From Hyaloperonospora brassicae (taxonomy: Eukaryota > Oomycota > Peronosporomycetes > Peronosporales > Peronosporaceae), in the NCBI GenBank assembly GCA_947650285.1, contig CANTFL010000002.1, forward strand, positions 124,001 through 188,000: 64,000 nt of DNA, in the 5' to 3' direction. The notes beneath the pieces were generated by a model. The model saw nothing but the letters and a program-made list of their open reading frames with translations. It had not been told where the DNA came from and did not search any database. This document shows, one piece after another, positions 1-12,279 of the stretch (position 1 is its first letter; every line of letters begins with the position of its first letter). Position numbers and translations under genes: made by a program.

Positions 1-879
1 TCATTTGACCCCATGAGTCGTCTCGCGATCTTTCACCCTTTTCTTCGCGTGCTAGGAGCTCCCGATAGCAGTTGGGTTTATGTTGACATTCATTGATCCC
101 TGGTCAAACTGTCCAGGGATATAACTTGATTAAAGTATGCAACTTTCTTGACGTCGGGTGGCCAATGATTCAACCCGAAATAGAAAGCGACAATGTACTT
201 CAAAGCACAATTAACTCTATTTAATGTTAACCTTTCAAAATCAAAGAAGTAACAGATCGATAGACCTATCCGTCACACGACATACAAAGCCACGCGTCAC
301 CTTCCCAAGAGGTCGCTCCCTTGCACCTATGTGATTTACATCAAATGTATTTTATATGAAACTTTAGCGTGACCTATAGCCGACTTGTGTACAACAGATC
401 GAGATTGAGGGACCAGATCAATACCAAGGGATCGTGTACACAACAAATCGAGATCTAGAGATAGGATCGAGACCAAAATTCGAATTAATATCGAGAGTCA
501 CCCATTCCAGCCCGAATTCTTATGATCAGAATCTTTATCGAAGTTAACAGAATCCTTCGATCTGCTGGCTCTCACGCCCAATGCAACTATTACATCTCAC
601 GATCACTTTACCACAATCGTCCCCTGCACTGTTTGTAGAAAAACGGCGTCGCCTTAGCTTTGCATCCTCTGCACCTTGACAGCTATCGAATCCCATTTGT
701 TACTTATACCTAGTTTGTTTTGTACATGCTTGTTTGAGCCACATCGGATCCCACCCATCGTGCTAATCTCAGATCAATGGTTCCGGGTCTCAACTAGTTA
801 CACATACATTAGTGGTTGATTATTCGGATACCTCCAGCTCTGTCTGTTCGGACATCCCCACGCTTGTGTTGGTAGAGTG
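1..879. other. No gene recognised
   Basis: No open reading frame, RNA gene or clear repeat could be supported. The sequence has frequent GATCGAGA-like words similar to those scattered through the degraded retroelement DNA that follows, so it is probably more decayed repeat. Confidence 0.4.
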
Positions 880-3150
880 CAATTACTAAATAGCAACCGC
901 AATGGCCTCATCGATTGACTCGTTCAAGGCAAGTTCAAGTTTATATATCACCTCGAGTAAGTCTCCTATCCATGCTATGACCGCTTCTAATACCAACAAC
1001 GACGTCCTGCGGTCACGTTCACGATATCATGTTCCGCTTTCTAGCGTCCGCGACGGGTCATCGTCTGTAGTTGACTGTAATGCGGGTATAATAATAGATT
1101 GATTCCCTCTTATTTTGACTACATCATCAACAAACGATTATGGGCCGTTATAGGGACATGTAGGTCGAACAAGCCTGACAGATCGCCCGGAATCGTTAAA
1201 TGGAAAAATGACTTACATGAGCTTTGCACCTCCGAGTCTCCGTTCGTAACTTTTGCTCATGTCAAGAATGCTACCCTGCGCACGAGACTCAGAAATGAGT
1301 CGCAAAGGGCTACAAAGTTCCGCGAGGGTCTGGCCAAAGTTTTAAGCCGAGATTCACAAGCAAATTGCCTGGATCGAGGACCTGAAACAGAAACTGTCGA
1401 AGGTAGTCCGAAAAAAACATTGTCCTTTAAGATAAAATGACCACGAGCTCTCCGGAATTCGCAAGCAGATGAATGAGGCCGGAGACCGCTTATTGGTCTA
1501 TCGGGATGCGCTTTAGACCATTTAAACCGAGTGTATGACGCATCATTGCAATACAATTAATATCACACAAAAATCTCAGGACCAGCTCCGTAGTAGTGTC
1601 GAACGCGTTTAAAAACTCCATATCGAGTTGCGTCGGGAGAAGTCAATCGTTGCTGATCGATATTCAGAACGTGCGTGGTAATGATGCGTGTTGGTAGATC
1701 TTGACTACGTGCTTAAATAAACTGCGCTTCTACTTGTCAAACCTAACTTATGAACAGGACCGCGCTGTGCACGATCATCGGACGTTGCGAGTTTGCATGA
1801 CGTGGCTAGTGAATGGTAATCTCCTACTAATCTCGACCCCAGTGGCTTCAATCGAATCTATCTCTGGGGTTCTCACAACTATTTCGATCCCGCGTTGACA
1901 AGCCTCGAACGTCTTCCTGAAGTAATACATTTACGGGCTCAGCCCGTCTTTAAGAAAGTCACTCGATCTTCGACCTCTACTCCCCCATCCAATATATTCG
2001 GTTTATCGAAGAGATCGTGTGATCCCGAGACCCGCCCCAATCTCGCGACCGCATATTTTGCCCGCAAGCCTGGCAAGTTCCGACTACGTCGTCCTTCCCC
2101 GCCTGCGGCTGAAGATGAGTAAAGAACAGAGGTTAAAGACGCGACTCGTGTGGCGCTTCAGGCTTGCGATCTTTTTCTCGTCTTAAGCCATTCGGCGTCC
2201 GATATCAAAATTCAACCGGACCGGTTTCGCCTCGATCATCTTAGATTCTTCTGGTAAGCCAGAGGCGGCTGCGGCGATAAAATCCCTGGCGGGGGTTCGA
2301 GTGATTCCGAGGCAGCGATCAGCATCACTGACAGCCCGCGTGCATCCGTCAACCAGTTGTTGACGCAGTCCAACTATGGGCATCTACATTGCGTTAAGAG
2401 CGATTGGGCTGAGAAAATCCCGGGATACCGGGATCGCGCGACTAGATCTCCTGCTTTCTGCAAGTCTTAGTCGGCACGAAGGATCATCCGGGTGAGCGTT
2501 GTCGAGTTGAATGCTGTTTCATTCCTTTTACACTTGGTCAAGTAGAAACGGCGTCCGTTTCCGACGATGAAGGCAAGCAATATTTCACACGTCCCAGCTA
2601 AACAGGACCATGGACTATTTCCGACGCTAAGATCGAGACGCTGTATGCCTCGACACTTTGATGGAGTACCTATCCGCAGATTTCTTCGATCTCCTTTCGT
2701 ACTGTTGGGTAGTTTGATCTTTTGGCTTCCTGTACCGACTATATGACGATCGGAGTTGTCAATACCTATGGCAAACGACCGATGCAATCTTCTTATTCCG
2801 AAAGCAGCGACTTGATCTATTTAATCTTGCTGAACTCTGCCAGCAGAGGAAGCAGAGACGATTGCACCCTAGAGCACAGTGTAAGTCGATGCTCCAAGCA
2901 ATCCTTAAAAGGTATGATTGCGGGCTTCTGCGTTCTAGAAATTCTGCTTGATTTCTTGTTCTAACATCTTCTCGCCTTGAAAGAAGCGCCATCGTGGTAT
3001 TCAATTTTCAACAGTCAAACTCGAACCGCTCCGATCTATCGACTGCTCTGTCCCAGCTGGTGGCAGATGAGCTATGAAGATCTCATATCGTTCTTTGCCT
3101 TTGATCCACCCCAAACCCTCGATATTAGAGAAGCCCGGTAAGTTCTTCCC
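880..3150 (+). pseudogene. Decayed gag-like retroelement relic
   Basis: The plus strand has short overlapping open segments in shifting frames with many stops. From about 1361 one frame reads a coiled-coil-like peptide (IEDLKQKLSKVVRK), and after a frame change near 1450 it continues as GIRKQMNEAGDRLLVYRD. This heptad-rich, charged pattern resembles the N-terminal coiled coil of gag proteins I associate with oomycete Gypsy elements. The rest (2000-3000) keeps patches of protein-like composition but no motif I can name. It lies on the opposite strand from the gypsy pol relic to its right, so it belongs to another copy. The family assignment is inference and could be wrong. Confidence 0.35.
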
Positions 3151-3419
3151 TGCGTAATGAATATGTTGATTAAATTAGTTTCCATATGTAATATTATAAT
3201 CACCTTGTTCCTTTAACCAGTGCCCTTGATAAGGATAGCGTTGCTTCAATCTCTTCGGCTTTCAGCCGCGACCAGGTTTCCGCGATCGACGGTCGTCGCT
3301 CACATTAAATATAGCCCATCGACATTCTCATACGCCCCCCCCCTGTACGTCGAACGCTCCATTCCATTAGCTGTCGATCTCTGCACTTGAGATTTGATCA
3401 CTTCAAATGATTTTGATCT

Positions 3420-6400
3420 CTAGAACTTTATCAAAATGTAGTAGCACCGATCTTCAGTTCAGATCGGCTTCGTCGATTTTGGTCGGATCGTCGTGGTCCT
3501 TCCATTGCACCGATTATGTTTTTGTATCCGACCGTTAGGAGTCTAAAGTCCGGATCGCGTATCTAAAATCTCTTGTACTTCGTACACATCAGCATCCAAC
3601 TCGACCTCCCAACTATACTCCGGCAAGATTGATTTATCAAGATCGACGCGATCCCTCCTGTCGACCATCATTCCACCATTTGGTCGATCTAGAAATGTCA
3701 CCACTTGTTGTAACTTATAGACGTGCACGACCAAAAACAATCTATGTAGCATTCCTCCAATCCCTGATCGAACCGCTTGGCCTTCGCAAGGTTACGCCCA
3801 TCAAAACGGCCCGTGTTTTACGTCTGCAAGCTTGCGGACGTATCCATCTTTGTCTGTATCTAAAAAGAGCCAAATTTACGTCCCACACTTTATAATATGC
3901 GGATCTTTATCTGCATTTTGTTGATCTGCTGGACCTCATATCGCAATCTGTAGCCGATCACACAACATCAATCTAGTTTCGTTTATACTGACGCTGATAG
4001 CTCTATCAACGTCAATGTGGTTCTAAATCAGTGTCATTGAGCTTCCCATTGGTAGAGTTGTCTTCAAAGTTGACCCCATTCCCAGCCGTGGATAAGGTGG
4101 AGCGGATTCCTTCCGCAAACACGATTTTGTGTTGTATTGATCTCAAACCTTAATCTTTTGCGTGGTCATCCCAATACGTTTAACTCACATCCGCGACATT
4201 TATCTTGATGGATAGAGTCAGCGTCTGTACCATGAGTTCTTCTGGGTCATTCGCTTGAAGTCAATAAGCCATATTAGCAAGATTCTTCTGTCTTGGATTC
4301 TTGTTAAATGCCCGGAAGAAATCGTAATGAATTAAATTCCCGATCATGTCGTATCACTTAACATGCTTTAAACCTCCGAAACACATACGCCTCGTATCCT
4401 TCTTCAATTTTCTGCGCCTTCCTCGATGCACTTGCTCAATCCACCACATAATTCGATAATGGGTCCACCAATAAACAGTAACTTTGTGTTCTTTTTGAAC
4501 AACTTGGGAAGAGATAGTATGGGATTCATTGAACCATCTAATATGGGTATGTGGTTTGCACGTTCAATGGTAATTTCCTACGGATCGACGAATAGCCTTT
4601 ATCATTAGTACAATCCACACACTCAGCCACATACTAATGAAACCCCCGATATATCTCTCTTTGATGGAGATAAAAACGGATCCGCTAATACATTCTTCCG
4701 ATCCCTTCGTGACCCCCTTCCAAACTTAAGTGGTAATAATGCAAAACGTCTCGCTGCAACAGCTCAGGCACCACGAGGCGGATTATCCCCGACGATCTTC
4801 TGAGACCCAGACGATCGAAGACAGAAAAAAACAACCAATCCTCGTCTGCCTCATTATCTGGAGCAATCCGGGAATGCATTTTTGCATCTTCTTCGCTCAT
4901 CTGACTCACATTTTTAGTAAGACTCTTCTTCACGTGAGCGATATAACTTTCCCTCTCTTGGGCCTGCTTGATCCGCTCGATCCGAATCTTTTGCACCACC
5001 TTCTCGTGTATCACCTCGGAATCGCATGCGCTTTTGCTACGCGGACCGAGTGATCACAGCCATCTTTACCAACCAATCTGGTATTTCTGGTACCATCAAT
5101 CTATTAAATCATTTTTTTATAATATTCAGTCTTGTATCGCTGAGGCAGAGGTGACGATTGTATCCGTCTCCTGTTGCAAAGCTTAACTCTCCAATCAATC
5201 TTCACTGTGGTTTCATTTACACCTAATATGTAGAAACTTGTGATTTGGCCATGACTGAAGCATTTACTTTGCATTTTGTCGAAATAACTGTAGCCTTGGC
5301 ACCTTGCACTCAACCTCACCCCGCTTCAGGCTAATCATTCAGTTGGAATTGCCGCATACGACGATCTTTCCCCTGGCTTGTGAATCCACTGAATCGAATT
5401 TCAAGACACTAAAAGATAAACCGCGACATCCAGCTGCTTTCACTGTTCAATCCATCGCATATTTTGATGCAGCTTACAAAACAGTCCATAACGGAAGCTT
5501 CCACACGATCGCTCTGTACGCCCCGCACTTCCTTTTAACTTGACCTGATCCGTCGGAACTGATCATCGAAATTTTCTCACCTTCTCCACCGTATGCGGTG
5601 GCATTGACATAGGAAGTCTCGGTTTTCTCCTTAGAGCGTTAGCGATTAGCATCTCGTCCACCTCGTATCGGGAAGTTAACCCGGCCGCAAGATTAACGAG
5701 TATTGCATCTTCTCCTATTTCACATCTAATGACTTCCAAGGTCGAATTCGACAACAAAGCGGGCCATCTCTCCAGACTTCCATTCAGACCTAAAGATTGT
5801 ACAAAACCAATCATGGGTTAAATATCGAGTGAGGACTTTGATCTCCCGAGGTGTCAATAAATTTTTGCGCACATCCAAAAATTTAAGCAGGGCTAACTCC
5901 TCTTTTTCCACCATGCCATTGTTAATCTCATTAGGCTTAAATGTGCGTCTCACATTTTTATCGCCAATATACACCATCGTATTCCTGCATAAGTGACGCC
6001 GATCCCGCCCACCTGCTTGCATACACTACAATTACCGGGATTCGATCTAATATTAAGTGTTTGAGGATCAAAGTGATTGCGACCTTGGCGTTCAACATGG
6101 TCACTGCATTCGCAGCCCTCTTCCAAAGGGATCCTTCTTTCGGATCGCGCTCTTTACGTTCCTCTATAGTTAATCGAGGTCCTCTTTGATCAGCTGTGCG
6201 CTTGTTGCATCACTGATGTCTACTTGGCTGATCTCGAAGAAGCATCTCTCTCCCAACTTGTATGGCACTGATGCGTACATCGAAAAGTTCTCGATAAATT
6301 TGCTACAATAATTCAAGCTGCCCAAGAATGACTGCATAAAACGCAATGACGCAGAAATATAAATTTTTGAATTATTACGAGATTTTAAGGTTGATTTTTC

Positions 6401-8410
6401 AACCCAGCTTCTGATACCTGGTGATTAAATAATCTACTTTAGGCCGGTCCCATGAAACGTTTGGCCAGGCTGATTGATAAATTTCATCTATCGCACGCCG
6501 ATATCAATCGTTACACCTTGTCATAAACTAGGCTCACTTTATCGTACGGATCCGTATGTCGTCAATGTAAGATTTTCTGCCTAGCACTGACGGCGATCGA
6601 TATGTCACTGGTTCTCCTTCCGTAAACACGTCTGTCGACTGGGGCTGACCCGTTGCGGTTAGTTTCATATTCTCGCCGGTCTTTAGTATCCGTACAAAGC
6701 GTTGTAAATCAATCGCTGGTACATGTGTGGAGTGTTTTTAATCCGAACGGAACCCTCTATCACTCAAAAAGACCGAAAGAAGTAATGAACGCATATATTA
6801 TCTGAGTCAGTTTGGTCATATACACCACTCATATTTCACAAACTTTATCCAAGAAAGAGTACCACGGTTCCTTGTCCACATCTTGCAGCCGATCGCTGAT
6901 AAGGGGCATGTAGAAAACCATCAGCCGAGTTAGATTATTTACCTACCTAAAATCAATATATTACCCGATGCCCTCGCCGTTTTTCCTGATAACACGAGTA
7001 TTGGCAATGTCCATGGCAAAATCGAAGGTCGAAATTTCTGACCGTCAAAAACGTCTTATTGGGGTTTGCCAATTTATCTTAGAAGTTGGGTGCAACCGGC
7101 CGTACACGCTGTACAATCATTTTCTCTCCACCGACATCGATCTCGCATACCACACAGCGCAACATGGAGTAAAGCATTACCGTATCCAATCAATAATGAT
7201 TGCTCTTTAGTATCAACTGTTGCAACCTCTCTTGATCTTCGGTTATTATAACAGTAGGATCTCCAATTTGGACATCATCAATGATCATCCCTGTCGACGA
7301 AGTTGCAACCTCTGGTGGCACACCAGCCATTGCTCGACCTCTTCAACATATAACTCGTCTCATCTATGATAACACACAGGTGTAGATTCTGGCTCTTCTT
7401 CCTTCGCGTTACCGCTGTCTGTAACTATACCGGCTCCTAAAGCTAGTCGATCTTGGCGGATCTGGCCGTTCACGATCTTGTATCTCACTATCTTCCGCTT
7501 CGAGTTAGTCTGATTGATGAATGGTCGGTCTTTGTAACGAATAAGCGATTTTACTTTCGACCCCCTCGCCTTATTATCCTGGGGTTTTACACACATATGT
7601 GATCGCACATGTCCCTTTCGTCGATCTCCATTCTCTGTCGTCGAAGCAGCTCGACCTAGATCGCGCCTCGAAATCTCCTGGGTCTTCGGTTCCTCGGCCT
7701 TTTCTATAATCGAGATAAAACTGGCGTCATTCTTGTGTATACCGCATGGTATACGAGTGTTTTTGCGTATTTTCAATCTCTTCCGCCTCCAGCTTTACTT
7801 AAGCTTCATATGCTAACATCTGCCATTCGTTAAATCGTCTCGATCCAACCAACGCATATGCTGGAGATCGAGGTTTCATCTTATCTGTCTTTTATAAGGG
7901 CGACAAGGCGCCATCATTTAGCACTAGATTATGTGTATCTATGTTTGTAATCTGAAAAAAAAAATTTCGCCCGGTACGGCCGTCACCGTAAGCACCAAAT
8001 CCACATGTAGCCTCACCCAAACTTAAGATTTTGAAGGAATTATCTCGATCCTAATTTCGGTCGACTAGCCGGCTGAGAAACTTAAATGCCTATCGTATAT
8101 TTTATCACCGGTGAATTCAATCTGTACGAGTGTCTCCGTCCTGCCAATCTGATTTGGAATTTCCTCGGCAGGTAGAGTGTTTCATGGGCTAAATCCAAAT
8201 TACTTTCTGCCGAAACAATAGGCCCATGCCCAGTTGGATTCTTGACCCGCTTGATCCCCAACCCATAAGTCGAAGTATCAAACCAGCAATTCATTCAATG
8301 TTACGTCGATCTTGGTTCTTCTCACCTTCATGTAGGCATTCACCTCGATCCAGACTCCTTTCTGCGTCCGACTTACATCAATTACACAATCTACCTTACG
8401 AGCAAATGTA
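3420..8410 (-). mobile_element. Degenerate chromodomain Ty3/gypsy pol
   Basis: Reading leftwards, the pieces follow the gypsy pol order protease-linker, reverse transcriptase, RNase H, integrase, chromodomain, with many stops and frameshifts. The reverse transcriptase core YIDDI is encoded at 6569-6555. The stretch after it (about 6330-6180) reads MQSFLGSLNYCSKFIENF, the usual connection segment. RNase H-like sequence (NEINNGMVEKEELALLKFLD) lies in 6022-5726. The integrase zinc-finger region (HYYHLSLEGGHEGIGRMY) ends near 4685, and core remnants follow to about 3960, including a LIHGW motif. The chromodomain region is at about 3752-3430, where DADVYEVQEILDTRSG is followed by a WKDHDDPT-like segment. 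LTRs and target duplication were not found. The element is not functional. Confidence 0.75.
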
Positions 8411-8586
8411 GTGTCTAAAAATGAAATTTCTGCCCTGGAGTCATCCAACATGGTGGTCTCTCGTTCTTTATTTCTCCTACAGCCTTGGTTTTTTAACCAC
8501 TTTCCCGTTATATAATACTTCCAATACCGCGCGAATACCCTTATGCGAGATCAAGTTCATTGTCCTGGGAATCGCATATATACGTC

Positions 8587-9030
8587 AACGCGTGTACCTT
8601 CTGAGCCAAGGTAATACCAGGATGACATCAAATTTGTCATCCAGATCCAGTACGATGAATTCATCATTGTACTGTTCGCCCTCTAACGTGTAGTGGATTC
8701 CTACTACACGATTCTCAACGGTAATCGATGCGCCTGTTGCAAGGCGCACCGTCATCCCCGTAAGGGTAATGTCGCGCTCAACGAACTTGAGCCTACGACC
8801 CTCTAGTGACTGGCGACGAACAAAGTTGTTCGACGCCCCACAGTCTACTAGGGCACGAAGCGACAAATCATTTGTCGCTTCCAACTTCAAGGTGATGAGC
8901 GAAACGTCATCACCAGGTGCAGAGACACACAATGATTGTGTATCTGGAGCAACTTTCGTCAAGAGATTTGCAAATTCTCTTGAGGTTGCTGGATCAGTAG
9001 GGCGCTCCACCCCTACTGACCCCGACCATT
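8587..9030 (-). pseudogene. Aspartic protease fragment of Gypsy copy 1 pol
   Basis: This is the start of pol in the -1 frame relative to gag, entered by slippage at the A-AAA-AAT heptamer. The aspartic protease core LVDCGASNNFV is present, with DCG in place of the common DSG or DTG. The frame is open until the truncation point, where it runs into unrelated sequence and stops after LRRYTR. Reverse transcriptase, RNase H and integrase are missing. Confidence 0.75.
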
Positions 9031-10167
9031 TTTTGAAGGTCCGTCTCGCTGCTGCGGCTTCGCAACAGCGCTGGACCCACGCCCATTGCCCTTTCTGGTA
9101 AATGGTCGTCCATTTCGCTCAGTACTGTTTGGTACTGGGCGTGGAGCACTACACTCGTATGCGTAGTGCCCTAACTTCTGACAGCGATTGCACTTCTGCA
9201 ATCGCTTGTTGTTTGAAGAGCGAGGTCTCGCGCTCTCAGCATAGCAGATGTCCATTGGCTCTGGACCTCCGATCTCTTGTCGTCTAGGTGGACGATAAGA
9301 GTTTGAGCTAGCATGAGCCTGTCTCATGCTAAAGTCTTCCTGTTCCGCGGCTGATTTCGCTTCTTCAAGCGTATTCAGCTCAAGGCGGAAGAGGTGGCTC
9401 CCGACGGGCCCTTCTGCGAGCCCTTGCATGAACACCGTAATCAACGTGTGTTCATGAACTGGGTTAGCAGTTATACTACTCGCAAGGAGTCGTATATGTT
9501 GAGCGTAAGCGTGCACACCACGCTTACACTGCTTGAGTTTCAGGAGCTCAGAACGAGCCCTGAACTCAGCCCGTGGCGGCTCAAACGTTTGTCTGATCCG
9601 GGACTTGAAGTCATCTAGCGACCTAAACACATGTGGGTCGCTACTCTCGATCCCCAGGGACCAAGTTTTGGCACGACCTGCCAAGTGGGTTTGAGCAAAT
9701 GTGAGTTTCATTTGCTCATCTTCGACGCGACGATCCCTTAGGGCTCTGTCGAGTTCGACAAACCATAGTAACAGGGAGTCCTCCGTGACTCCACTGTACT
9801 TGGAGATGTCAACTTTCATGACCTCCGGACGACGCGCATGTGCCGTCCCGCCCACAGCAGCATGGAACTGCTGCTGTCCTAACAGCTCTGTCTGTTGAGC
9901 ACCGAGTTCTCTCAACTGATCGGCCTGTTGAGAGCCTTGCTGGTGAAGCAAGGCTACTTTTTCCCCTTCGGCGACAAGTTCATTTTGAATGAACTTGGCT
10001 ATAGCGGCATGTTGTTGGTCTCTGTCTAGAGACTCCAACATGGTGCTGACGACGAGTTCGCCTACGGTAGAACTCATTCGTTCTACTGCACCCCATTCGA
10101 TGTCACTCAAATGGGTAAACCCTTCATGCGTGGCGTGAAAGGTCTCTTCATCATCCAACATGTTCAT
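9013..10167 (-). CDS. Gag polyprotein, Gypsy copy 1 (intact, 384 aa)
   Basis: This is the nucleocapsid/capsid precursor of a Ty3/gypsy element and would assemble cytoplasmic particles around element RNA. Residues ~43-105 form a glutamine-rich coiled coil. Residues ~150-270 are a retrotransposon-gag capsid-like domain (LTFAQTHLAGRAKTWSL, FKSRIRQTFEPPRAEF). A CCHC zinc knuckle (CNRCQKLGHYAYEC) lies at ~326-339. The tail is basic and Gly/Arg/Gln rich. The ATG sits in a perfect hairpin (CCAACATG AA CATGTTGG). The protein is uninterrupted and differs from the gag of the 15.3-kb element at only a few residues, even though the rest of this copy is gone. Confidence 0.85.
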   Translation of the reverse strand: MNMLDDEETFHATHEGFTHLSDIEWGAVERMSSTVGELVVSTMLESLDRDQQHAAIAKFIQNELVAEGEKVALLHQQGSQQADQLRELGAQQTELLGQQQFHAAVGGTAHARRPEVMKVDISKYSGVTEDSLLLWFVELDRALRDRRVEDEQMKLTFAQTHLAGRAKTWSLGIESSDPHVFRSLDDFKSRIRQTFEPPRAEFRARSELLKLKQCKRGVHAYAQHIRLLASSITANPVHEHTLITVFMQGLAEGPVGSHLFRLELNTLEEAKSAAEQEDFSMRQAHASSNSYRPPRRQEIGGPEPMDICYAESARPRSSNNKRLQKCNRCQKLGHYAYECSAPRPVPNSTERNGRPFTRKGNGRGSSAVAKPQQRDGPSKNGRGQ

Positions 10168-10211
10168 GTTGGATGTTGTGGTCCTTGGAAGGACTACAAA
10201 TTGCTACCAGG

Positions 10212-10604
10212 TGTAACGGGTCACACCCTTGCGTGAACTTAACGCAAGGGTTTTGGTGCGCCCGACTGACGTACACGTGGCAAACGAGGAAGCTTAGATA
10301 AGGTGAAAGTAGAACTGTTATATTAATACAATTAAGTCTTTACCCACTGTCTCTCTGTTTGACTTAACTTAATTATACTAATATAACTGAGTGTATGGTG
10401 ACGTCTCGTCACCACTCATTGCGCGCGTCTTGCGGCGATTGGCGGGTTGATATTATCAAGATATCAACCAATGAACAGACTCTATGGTCGACCCATCAAT
10501 ATCACCACTCTTGGTGATATTGTTGAAAGAATATTTAACATAATATTCTTTATTGTCATTATCTCTCAAATGACAATTTCCATGTAACGGGCTGCCCCGT
10601 TACA
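10212..10604 (-). repeat. 393-bp LTR of Gypsy copy 1
   Basis: It is the same length as both LTRs of the full element and highly similar to them. It begins TGTAACGGGG and ends CCCGTTACA in element orientation. One terminal copy has a T interrupting the GGGGCA run next to 10220, so the inverted terminal match is slightly damaged. The hairpin series seen in the full element is retained. The primer-binding motif TGGTAGCA follows two bases inside. Confidence 0.9.
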
Positions 10605-10611
10605 GGAAGGA

Positions 10612-10930
10612 TATATGACTAAGGCAAAGACCCATGTTGTAGAAAAAGTAAAATCGTCAAATTATAGAATAAGTTCAATATCTCTTGCTTTCTAAAATTT
10701 TTTTTACTTAATTATATTAATAGAACAAAATATGATGACGTCTATTCGCCACCCAATGCGCGCGTCTAGCCGCGATTCGTCCGTTGATATAGACACAAAA
10801 TCAACCACTGAGTAAGCCTTTGGGTCATATCAAAAATATCATCATATATAGTGAAGAAATTTTTAACATAATATTCCTAACTACCATTTCTCACACATCG
10901 TAATTTCATGTAACGCGCTACTCCGTTACA
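10612..10930 (-). repeat. Diverged related LTR fragment
   Basis: In minus orientation it begins at 10930 with TGTAACGGAGTAGCGCGT, a variant of the family's TGTAACGGGGCAGCCCGT start. It keeps the order of landmarks: an AATATTATG-like run, an ATATCA motif, the GCGCGTCT/CGCGATT block, and an AATTAAGT-like A/T block. Many substitutions and the loss of the last part show it is much older than the adjacent 393-bp LTR. It may be an ancient family member into which copy 1 inserted. Confidence 0.6.
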
Positions 10931-10995
10931 CATCATGTTCCACTGTCCTACTGGCCTACCATGAGGCATCCTACGGCATTGACCTCGAGCAATAA

Positions 10996-11322
10996 TATCA
11001 CGGGGTGAGCCCGTTACATAATAATTGGTATTAAAGTAACAATTTGAATATTATAGATATTGTTCATATTCAATTAGTATCACTCGTGAAAAGCGATTTT
11101 GTCAAAATATATTCCCTAAGGGTAATATTCGTGGAGGGGTCCACTTTTTTATTGATGTACACGGTACATCAACCAATTTAACCACCAATCGCTGCTGGAC
11201 GCGCGCAATGGGTGGTGAACAGAAGACCCACATAGGAGACAGTAGTTCAATATAGTTAGATTAAGACGAAGGATGATTTAGTAGGAAACATGACCATATT
11301 AAATAACAGTTCTACTTTTCCC
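10996..11322 (+). repeat. Second diverged LTR fragment, plus orientation
   Basis: It starts near CACGGGGTGAGCCCGTTACA, a decayed version of the family's 5' hairpin. It later carries GTACACGGTACATCAACCAA, CCACCAATCGCTGC and GACGCGCGCAATGGGTGGTG blocks that align in order with the Gypsy LTR. It ends with AACAGTTCTACTTTTCC, so about 90 bp of the 3' part are missing. Together with the previous entry it forms an inverted pair of relic LTRs. Confidence 0.6.
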
Positions 11323-12250
11323 GCAAGACAAAGCTTTCAGGTTCTGTATTGTCTTGGTCGCGCTTCTTCACGTCAATTGTGCGTGATGTCGGGCATACGC
11401 ATCCTTATATTGTTATCAATACAAGGCCTTGCTCAGTTATCCGAGCAAGAGCGTGCCCCATTACAAATAAGACGTATTCACCTAGATCCTTGAGGCCTCG
11501 TTCACGTTTGCACACACTTGTGATTGACAAAGAAGCGATGATCGCGGGGAACGATATATCGACGTGCAAGGAAGACGTGCAAGGACAACGTGCAAGGACA
11601 TTGGTGGGTATCAGAATTTATATGCGCGGCGCAGAGGCGCTTACACTTCATTGTAGCTGGTCTCTCGGTCTACGATGCGTGTATACGAAGGGTTACAGCA
11701 CTGCATCGGGTCGGTGAGCGCGATAGACGAAATTGCGTTCTTATCGCACGATAAAATAACTCAGCTGACCTTCCGTTCGTGCTTTGGGATCAACAGCTTC
11801 AGGCAGCATCGAGAAAAGTTGCAATTCGACGAAGTCAAGGCTGTGTCAGCCTGATCGAGCTTGCGCGTCGATTGATGATGTCTCGTGTTGATCGACTTTA
11901 CAAGCCATTGGCACTTCCGCACGCTTGGTTCAAAACCCTCGTCCAGTCACGCAATTTATTTCGCAGGTAACGCGATCGCTACCGACTACCACATCTTGTG
12001 CGACGACTGCTTTGTCATTTTTAAGTGGTGATTATCCCATAGAGGTAGCGGCTGCATTGGTTTGTTACAACGATCAGTATCGTCATACACTGCAATTGAA
12101 AGCCGAGACAGTTGTGACACAAAAGCGTATACTAATGTTAGCACCTTGCGCGAATGCGCGATATCTTAACTAAACCCCTCAGCCAACGCGTTTACCAATG
12201 GGCCTGCACAGAGACTCCTCGACAGAAATCACGCTTAATATTAAAGCGGC
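11323..12250 (+). other. Unassigned; possible Copia pol 3' remnant at its end
   Basis: There are several short plus-strand open segments without a recognisable domain. At about 12154-12190 one reads RDILTKPLSQRVYQWA, which resembles the DxxTKPL motif that closes Copia RNase H domains. That is a single short match and the upstream sequence does not confirm it, so the assignment is tentative. I see no intact gene here. Confidence 0.3.
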
Positions 12251-12279
12251 AAGACTGGCAAACTACGAATTCGAGATCC

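Larger units (their letters stand above)
8590..10604 (-). mobile_element. Truncated Gypsy element, copy 1
   Basis: This is the 5' quarter of the same family as the full element at 15295-23284, in opposite orientation. It has a 393-bp LTR (10604-10212), leader and primer site, intact gag and most of the protease. Similarity stops abruptly after the GGTACACGC motif: 8590 is the last matching base and 8589 onward is unrelated. There is no second LTR. It abuts the older gypsy pol relic on the left and diverged LTR sequence on the right, so it is either a deletion product or an insertion that lost its 3' end. The 5 bases beyond the LTR are GGAAG, with no partner visible at the broken end. Confidence 0.85.

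Noticed and set aside
1257..1556. Open frame of 99 codons on the minus strand
   Set aside because: Antisense to the coiled-coil gag-like sequence; no motif of its own.
8769..9101. Plus-strand frame of 110 codons, mirrored at 16798-17130
   Set aside because: Appears in both copies only because it is the antisense shadow of the conserved gag-pol junction. Hairpin-rich coding DNA also tends to open the opposite strand.
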